A DNA stretch of 18,833 nucleotides from an uncultured Verrucomicrobiota bacterium. GTDB lineage: Bacteria > Verrucomicrobiota > Verrucomicrobiae > Verrucomicrobiales > DEV007. Below the pieces are notes generated by a model, which saw nothing but the letters and a program-made list of their open reading frames with translations, made no database searches and was not told the origin of the DNA. Shown here in pieces: positions 14,996 through 18,833 of this stretch. Location: NCBI GenBank assembly GCA_902591645.1, contig CACJBM010000040.1:1-18833 (forward strand), read 5' to 3'. The first letter of the stretch is position 1, and the number at the start of each line of letters is the position of its first letter. The translations under genes were made by a program, and so were the position numbers.

Positions 14996-17278
14996 TTAAT
15001 TCGCTTCTACTGACAAAGTGAATTCCTCTCTTTCTACTGAGAGGAAAGCTGAATCCTCTTCCGTGAAGCGAATCATTGAATTGAGAGGTATGTCAGTAAA
15101 TGATTGAGTCTGACCTGATGCTGGCCATGTGATTTTCACTTCTTTGATCGATTCGGCTTGCCCTATCCCGATCTCAGTCCTTGAGAGTGGAGAGCCTCCA
15201 AAGCTACTCACTGATCCGACTGCCCGATGAAAGGAAGACTGGCCGTCCATTGAATTGGTGACCACTTCTATCCTTGCTCCTAAGCCGCTACGATTGCTCT
15301 TAGTTCCCACTAATTGAATAGCAATGTAATGATTTTTGTGACCAGGATTTAAATATAACGCATTATGGAAACGATCGCCTGGCAGGAAACCTCCGAGTTG
15401 ATGGAAAATGTCCTGATCCCCATCATGATCAAAATCAGCAAAGGCGATCCCGTGACCCTTTTGAAGATGACCGAACCCGCCTGACGTAGTTACATTTTGA
15501 AATTTTTCACCTCGATCATTTCTAAGCATGACGTTTGGAACAAGGTTACGATAATCCGGATCCCCAGTTCCAAGATAAACATCCAAGAATCCATCATTAT
15601 CAAGGTCACCAAAATTTGCTCCCATTGGAAGGTACGGGTGATTAAGGCCCGAATCCTTGGCCGCTTCCTCAAAGCGCCCCTTATTGTTTACATAAAGGCA
15701 AGGTGGCGTGCTCTCGTGTGGTAGTCCGCGATAGTCTAAAAGTACACTAGCAGCACTGGACTCGAAGGCAGTAACAAAAAGGTCAAGCCATCCGTCGTTA
15801 TTGAAGTCAAAGAACCAGGGAGCGAAGCTGTAACCTTCAGGAGAAGTGAGCCCAAGTTCTTCCGCCACGTCTGTAAATTTCATTGAACCGTTGTCTGAAT
15901 TTGCGGACAGATCGTTTCTATAGAGCCGGTTCTTCCCCACGTTGGAAACATAAAGATCCAAGTCGCCGTCATTATCGTAGTCGCCCGCAGTGACGCCCTT
16001 AGAAAAACGGTCATTCGTAACGCCAGCCTCGGCAGCAATGTCAGTGAAAGTTCCATTCCCATTATTTCTAAAGAGTTGTGAAGGAAAATGACTCTCAGTG
16101 CCGGGTCCCGATTGGGATTCATTAACAACATAAAGATCCAAGTCTCCATCATTGTCATAGTCGCCCCAAGAAGCGGCCTGCGTAGGAAAGGCCGGTTCTG
16201 CCAATCCAGCAGTCCGGGTCACGTCAGTGAAAGTGATATTGGAGTTTGGACCCGATGAACCATTGTTACGGAGGAGTGAATTTCGAATCTTTCCCATGCT
16301 ATTCATCCAGGCTCCTCGGAGAACGAGGATGTCCGCATCTCCGTCATTATCATAGTCAGCAGCGATACAGTTAAGTCCTCCGAGCTGGTTATCGAGACCG
16401 GATTCTTTTGTCAGGTTCACAAACTTTCCGTCACCAGTGTTGCGAAACAGTGAGAGCGAACCGCGAGGATCAGAGGTTGAGGATACGATGTCAAGAAAGC
16501 CATCATTATCAAAGTCCTCTACGATTGCGCCTCCGCACAAGTTGAAAGTATCGAGTCCCAGATTTGGAGCAACGTCAATGAACTGGCCGATGTCGAATTC
16601 TGATTTTAAAGACGACTCAGGAACTCTGTACTTTTCCGGAACACTTTCCGGATACGTGCCGGTGGCCATCGCTGTAATATTAAGTAACCACTGACTTCGA
16701 AGGTCATCAGGTGAATATTGAAGGAGCTTAAGTAAGGCCTTCATTGATCGATTGGCTGGATTCGGGTTCGAATGTATTCCCTGACCCGCTAAAGGAAAAA
16801 TGCAGCAATCTCGATTGTGCCTTTGGATGCAATTAGCGTATTCCGCTTGCCTCAGTTCGACTAGCGCTTGCATCGCAAATAATGGTGGGCTGGGGGCAAT
16901 TTTAGCTGAGTTGATGATAGCAAAAACCTCATTCAGGGACTTAGCGGCTTTGCTATTTTCTCCGAGTCGCAAAGAATCAAAAGAACGAGCGAACCATCTG
17001 CCAATGAGTTTCTGGGGATTTGGCGGATTCTCTTTGAGTGCTAACTGTAGAGCATTTTCGATTTCTTGTGTTTGTAGCCGACCGTGAAATTGATCCCGAC
17101 TCGATTCGATGCGTTCGGCTATTTCCAAAAACTCTTTTTTGATAAGGCCATCCTTTTGATTCTCTGAAAATTTGACGGATTTTTTATCCTCCGTGCTATG
17201 TTCTGGGTCCTTATTTCCACAAGAACATATTCCTAATGTAAGGAGTGAAATAAGGAGATTTTGAAAAAAAGGATGCAT
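14996..17278 (-). CDS. CRTAC1-family lipoprotein with FG-GAP/VCBS propeller and ASPIC/UnbV domain
   Basis: The 760-residue product starts with MHPFFQNLLISLLTLGICSC, a lipoprotein signal with C20 as the probable lipidated residue. Residues about 45-215 are helical and TPR-like, ending with the cysteine-rich CIQRHNRDCCIFPL (150-163) and WLLNITAMATGTYP, both typical of this subfamily. Seven FG-GAP/VCBS blades follow, each with a DxDxDG-type calcium loop (for example DYDNDGDLDLY near 373 and 433, DLDNDGFLDVY near 558, DFDHDGDQDIF near 615). The C-terminus (about 655-745) is the ASPIC/UnbV domain, with GLGARIEV and KITWPASGQTQSF. Such proteins are surface-associated; a role in glycan binding or protein complexes is inferred. 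It lies 90 bases after the sialidase-like gene and 84 before the PL10-like gene. The last 15 residues extend beyond the domain. Confidence 0.9.
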   Translation of the reverse strand: MHPFFQNLLISLLTLGICSCGNKDPEHSTEDKKSVKFSENQKDGLIKKEFLEIAERIESSRDQFHGRLQTQEIENALQLALKENPPNPQKLIGRWFARSFDSLRLGENSKAAKSLNEVFAIINSAKIAPSPPLFAMQALVELRQAEYANCIQRHNRDCCIFPLAGQGIHSNPNPANRSMKALLKLLQYSPDDLRSQWLLNITAMATGTYPESVPEKYRVPESSLKSEFDIGQFIDVAPNLGLDTFNLCGGAIVEDFDNDGFLDIVSSTSDPRGSLSLFRNTGDGKFVNLTKESGLDNQLGGLNCIAADYDNDGDADILVLRGAWMNSMGKIRNSLLRNNGSSGPNSNITFTDVTRTAGLAEPAFPTQAASWGDYDNDGDLDLYVVNESQSGPGTESHFPSQLFRNNGNGTFTDIAAEAGVTNDRFSKGVTAGDYDNDGDLDLYVSNVGKNRLYRNDLSANSDNGSMKFTDVAEELGLTSPEGYSFAPWFFDFNNDGWLDLFVTAFESSAASVLLDYRGLPHESTPPCLYVNNKGRFEEAAKDSGLNHPYLPMGANFGDLDNDGFLDVYLGTGDPDYRNLVPNVMLRNDRGEKFQNVTTSGGFGHLQKGHGIAFADFDHDGDQDIFHQLGGFLPGDRFHNALYLNPGHKNHYIAIQLVGTKSNRSGLGARIEVVTNSMDGQSSFHRAVGSVSSFGGSPLSRTEIGIGQAESIKEVKITWPASGQTQSFTDIPLNSMIRFTEEDSAFLSVEREEFTLSVEAN

Positions 17279-17338
17279 TGCTAAATCATAAGGATAACAG
17301 CAAAATATCTATGAGGTAAAGGAGTGTCGCAATCGTTG

Positions 17339-17365
17339 ATATTTCTGAAATATATCCAGGATATA
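17339..17365. repeat. Two adjacent palindromes after the sialidase-like gene
   Basis: ATATTT-CTG-AAATAT (17339-17353) overlaps TATATCC-A-GGATATA (17351-17365), both perfect. They lie four bases beyond the stop of the sialidase-like gene, within the 90-base spacer before the CRTAC1-family gene on the - strand. The second has a one-base centre, so it looks more like a protein-binding palindrome or a processing site than a terminator; no T-run follows. Confidence 0.35.
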
Positions 17366-17368
17366 CAT

Positions 17369-18589
17369 TCATGATCCGGTTGTCACCGCCCGTACTCGGA
17401 CCATATGCACCTTATTGATTTCATTCTTGCGTTTACCTAGCCGGAGCAATCCTTCACCGCATGTGATCCAACTCTCGTCGTTACTGATGTGGCAAATTCC
17501 GGAATTCCCGAGTGTGGCCTCATTAGTAGGTAGTAAAGTTCGTTCTGTTCGGCGAATTACACAAAGACGATTAGGATCAACTTGCCCGATGAAGAGAGGG
17601 GCACGGTGCCTGAAGATGTGGTCATTTTCGGCTCCTCGGCGGGTATAAATAAGAAAGAGTCCTCCTCCAATTCTAGCCCAGTGCTGCTGAGTATTGTAAC
17701 TACCCAAGGGCTTACCGTCATCAAATGTCCACTCGCGGATCTTTTCGAAAGTCAATCCATCGCGGCTCCGCGTTACGAATCCACTATGATCTGCCCGTAA
17801 GGTGAGATAGAACCATTTGTCGTGTTTTATCAGTGAGGGTTCATAGAGTCCGCGTCCCTGTGGAATATCGAGCTCTGATCCATGCTCCAAGTAGGACAAT
17901 TTTTCGCCATCGAAGCTGCACCGTGCGACGATACTCGTGTAATTAAATTTCTTTGCATTTGCCATGTAGCGGACCGGTAACAAAATTTCGCCGTTTGGCA
18001 TATCAACTCGTTGCGTATTTCCTGCATTTGCTGCCATGATGATGTTTCCACGATGATCCCTTTTAGGCATTTCTAGAAATCGCATTGGACCCCAGGAACC
18101 GTCCTTGGGATTCATCACGGCGTAAGAAACCTTTTCTCTTCGACGGTTCTCTTTGGTTCCGTTTTCAAAATTAAATGTTTTTCCTGTCGTAATTACTTTT
18201 CCTGATTTGGCATGATAGGTGGGCCACAAATCACCTGCAGAGACCTCGTATCCATCCTTTTGTTTGGCCCTCTTTAGGTCCGGAATGATTTTCGGGTCGG
18301 TCCAGTTCTTCCCTCCGTCCCGACTCACGGATTGGTAGATATCATGAAAATTGTGTGTCCCTTCCCGGCCCGTTTCCGACATGGTGGTAATCCAAATGGG
18401 CTTGCTGTTCTTTCCTGCTTTCGATGCCGGGACAAATGCTGTTCTTGCCTGCCACCAGTCCCATTGTTTGTCACGACCTGGAATCGTTGTTAGTGATTTA
18501 ATCTCTAGTTTAACCGTCTTGACCTCCGTACCTCCAACTGTCCCTGCAAAGATTAATAGGGTGGCAAAGCAAGCAGATATTATGTTCAT
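17369..18589 (-). CDS. Secreted BNR/Asp-box sialidase-like beta-propeller protein
   Basis: ATG 18589 gives 406 residues with a signal peptide (MNIISACFATLLIFAGTVGG). An in-frame TTG at 18625 would add twelve polar residues before it and is rejected. S89-R-D-G-G-K-N-W96 is a classic Asp-box (SxDxGxxW), and SRDGLTFE (275-282) is a degenerate one. GRGLYEPSLI, FYLTLRADHSG and the W-A-R-I-G-G-G-L segment fit the six-bladed sialidase fold (BNR_2 type). PVC genomes have many such proteins annotated as exo-alpha-sialidase; the sialidase arginine triad cannot be assigned by eye, so another exo-glycosidase or a binding role is possible. It is the first gene of the four-gene - strand block and is divergent from the lipoprotein gene at 18742. 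Confidence 0.75.
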   Translation of the reverse strand: MNIISACFATLLIFAGTVGGTEVKTVKLEIKSLTTIPGRDKQWDWWQARTAFVPASKAGKNSKPIWITTMSETGREGTHNFHDIYQSVSRDGGKNWTDPKIIPDLKRAKQKDGYEVSAGDLWPTYHAKSGKVITTGKTFNFENGTKENRRREKVSYAVMNPKDGSWGPMRFLEMPKRDHRGNIIMAANAGNTQRVDMPNGEILLPVRYMANAKKFNYTSIVARCSFDGEKLSYLEHGSELDIPQGRGLYEPSLIKHDKWFYLTLRADHSGFVTRSRDGLTFEKIREWTFDDGKPLGSYNTQQHWARIGGGLFLIYTRRGAENDHIFRHRAPLFIGQVDPNRLCVIRRTERTLLPTNEATLGNSGICHISNDESWITCGEGLLRLGKRKNEINKVHMVRVRAVTTGS

Positions 18590-18741
18590 CGTTAAGGTAT
18601 AGCGATGTTCGGTAATTACTATCAATTACAAAAATGTTTTTCTGCTATGCTTACTGGAATTTGTTATCAATGATTAGTGCATTGTACTTGATTTAGGAAT
18701 CAAGTTGCGGGCCTTGGTTAGCATCTGATAGAATCACTTTG
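18590..18741. promoter_or_regulatory. Divergent intergenic region with perfect 8-bp inverted repeat (18686-18705)
   Basis: This 152-base spacer must hold the promoters of the sialidase-led block (-) and the lipoprotein gene (+). ACTTGATT (18686-18693) and AATCAAGT (18698-18705) are perfect inverse complements with a 4-base TAGG spacer, the size of a helix-turn-helix dimer operator. No T-run follows, so it is not a terminator. I could not place -35/-10 boxes with confidence. Confidence 0.5.
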
Positions 18742-18833
18742 ATGAAACGAATGCTATCGTTAATGGTGCCCCTTTCTCTTTTATTGGGATGTGAAAATGT
18801 GCATAGAGAGCAGTCATCGGTTCCTAAGGATAT
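18742..18833 (+). CDS. N-terminus of a lipoprotein (3'-truncated by window edge)
   Basis: ATG 18742 opens a frame to the end of the window (30 full codons). It begins MKRMLSLMVPLSLLLGCENV: two basic residues, a hydrophobic core and the lipobox LLGC, predicting lipidation at C17. This is convincing as a bacterial lipoprotein signal, but the mature part seen (after C17 only a few polar residues) does not identify a family. It is transcribed away from the sialidase-like gene and may share the control region containing the 8-bp inverted repeat. Confidence 0.65.
   Translation, partial: MKRMLSLMVPLSLLLGCENVHREQSSVPKD

Overview
The window looks like chromosomal DNA of a marine or aquatic member of the PVC superphylum, most likely Verrucomicrobiota. 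The main clues are a giant secreted protein with the PVC-specific dehydrogenase-like propeller plus a CxxCH heme tail, a secreted sulfatase, an FG-GAP/ASPIC-UnbV lipoprotein, and short C-terminal modules of the S-x-x-L-x-x-W type that are frequent in verrucomicrobial exported proteins. Base composition is moderate. Nearly every gene carries a signal peptide or lipobox. Many starts lack a clear Shine-Dalgarno sequence, so several were chosen by signal peptide.

Positions 1-5338 (+ strand) hold the tail of an unidentified gene, a secreted metallophosphoesterase, a secreted DUF4424-like protein with a C-terminal YARHG domain, a 57-codon reading frame that looks like an isolated C-terminal module, a MORN/YwqK-type repeat lipoprotein, and a long exported pentapeptide-repeat protein. 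The spacers between these genes contain repeated pieces resembling the start and lipobox region of the YwqK-type gene, which suggests relics of duplicated paralogues. Positions 5339-6300 hold a YdhR-like small protein (-) and a two-helix DUF6868-like membrane protein (+) with a good ribosome binding site, followed by an intrinsic terminator. Positions 6327-8479 (+) hold a secreted sulfatase and a periplasmic thioredoxin-fold protein.

Positions 8527-18589 (- strand) form a block of four same-strand genes with gaps of 25 to 90 bases. In transcription order they are a BNR/sialidase-like protein, a CRTAC1-family FG-GAP/ASPIC lipoprotein, a PL10 pectate-lyase-like protein, and the fused Fn3-SGNH-propeller-HEAT-cytochrome protein. 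All are exported. My inference is a periplasmic or surface system acting on an acidic, possibly acylated or sulfated, polysaccharide; the substrate cannot be read from the sequence. A divergent lipoprotein gene starts at 18742 and runs off the window; the 152-base divergent intergenic region contains a perfect 8-bp inverted repeat that could be an operator.

No rRNA, tRNA, CRISPR array, insertion sequence, integrase or phage gene was seen. No stretch above 300 bases lacks a gene.
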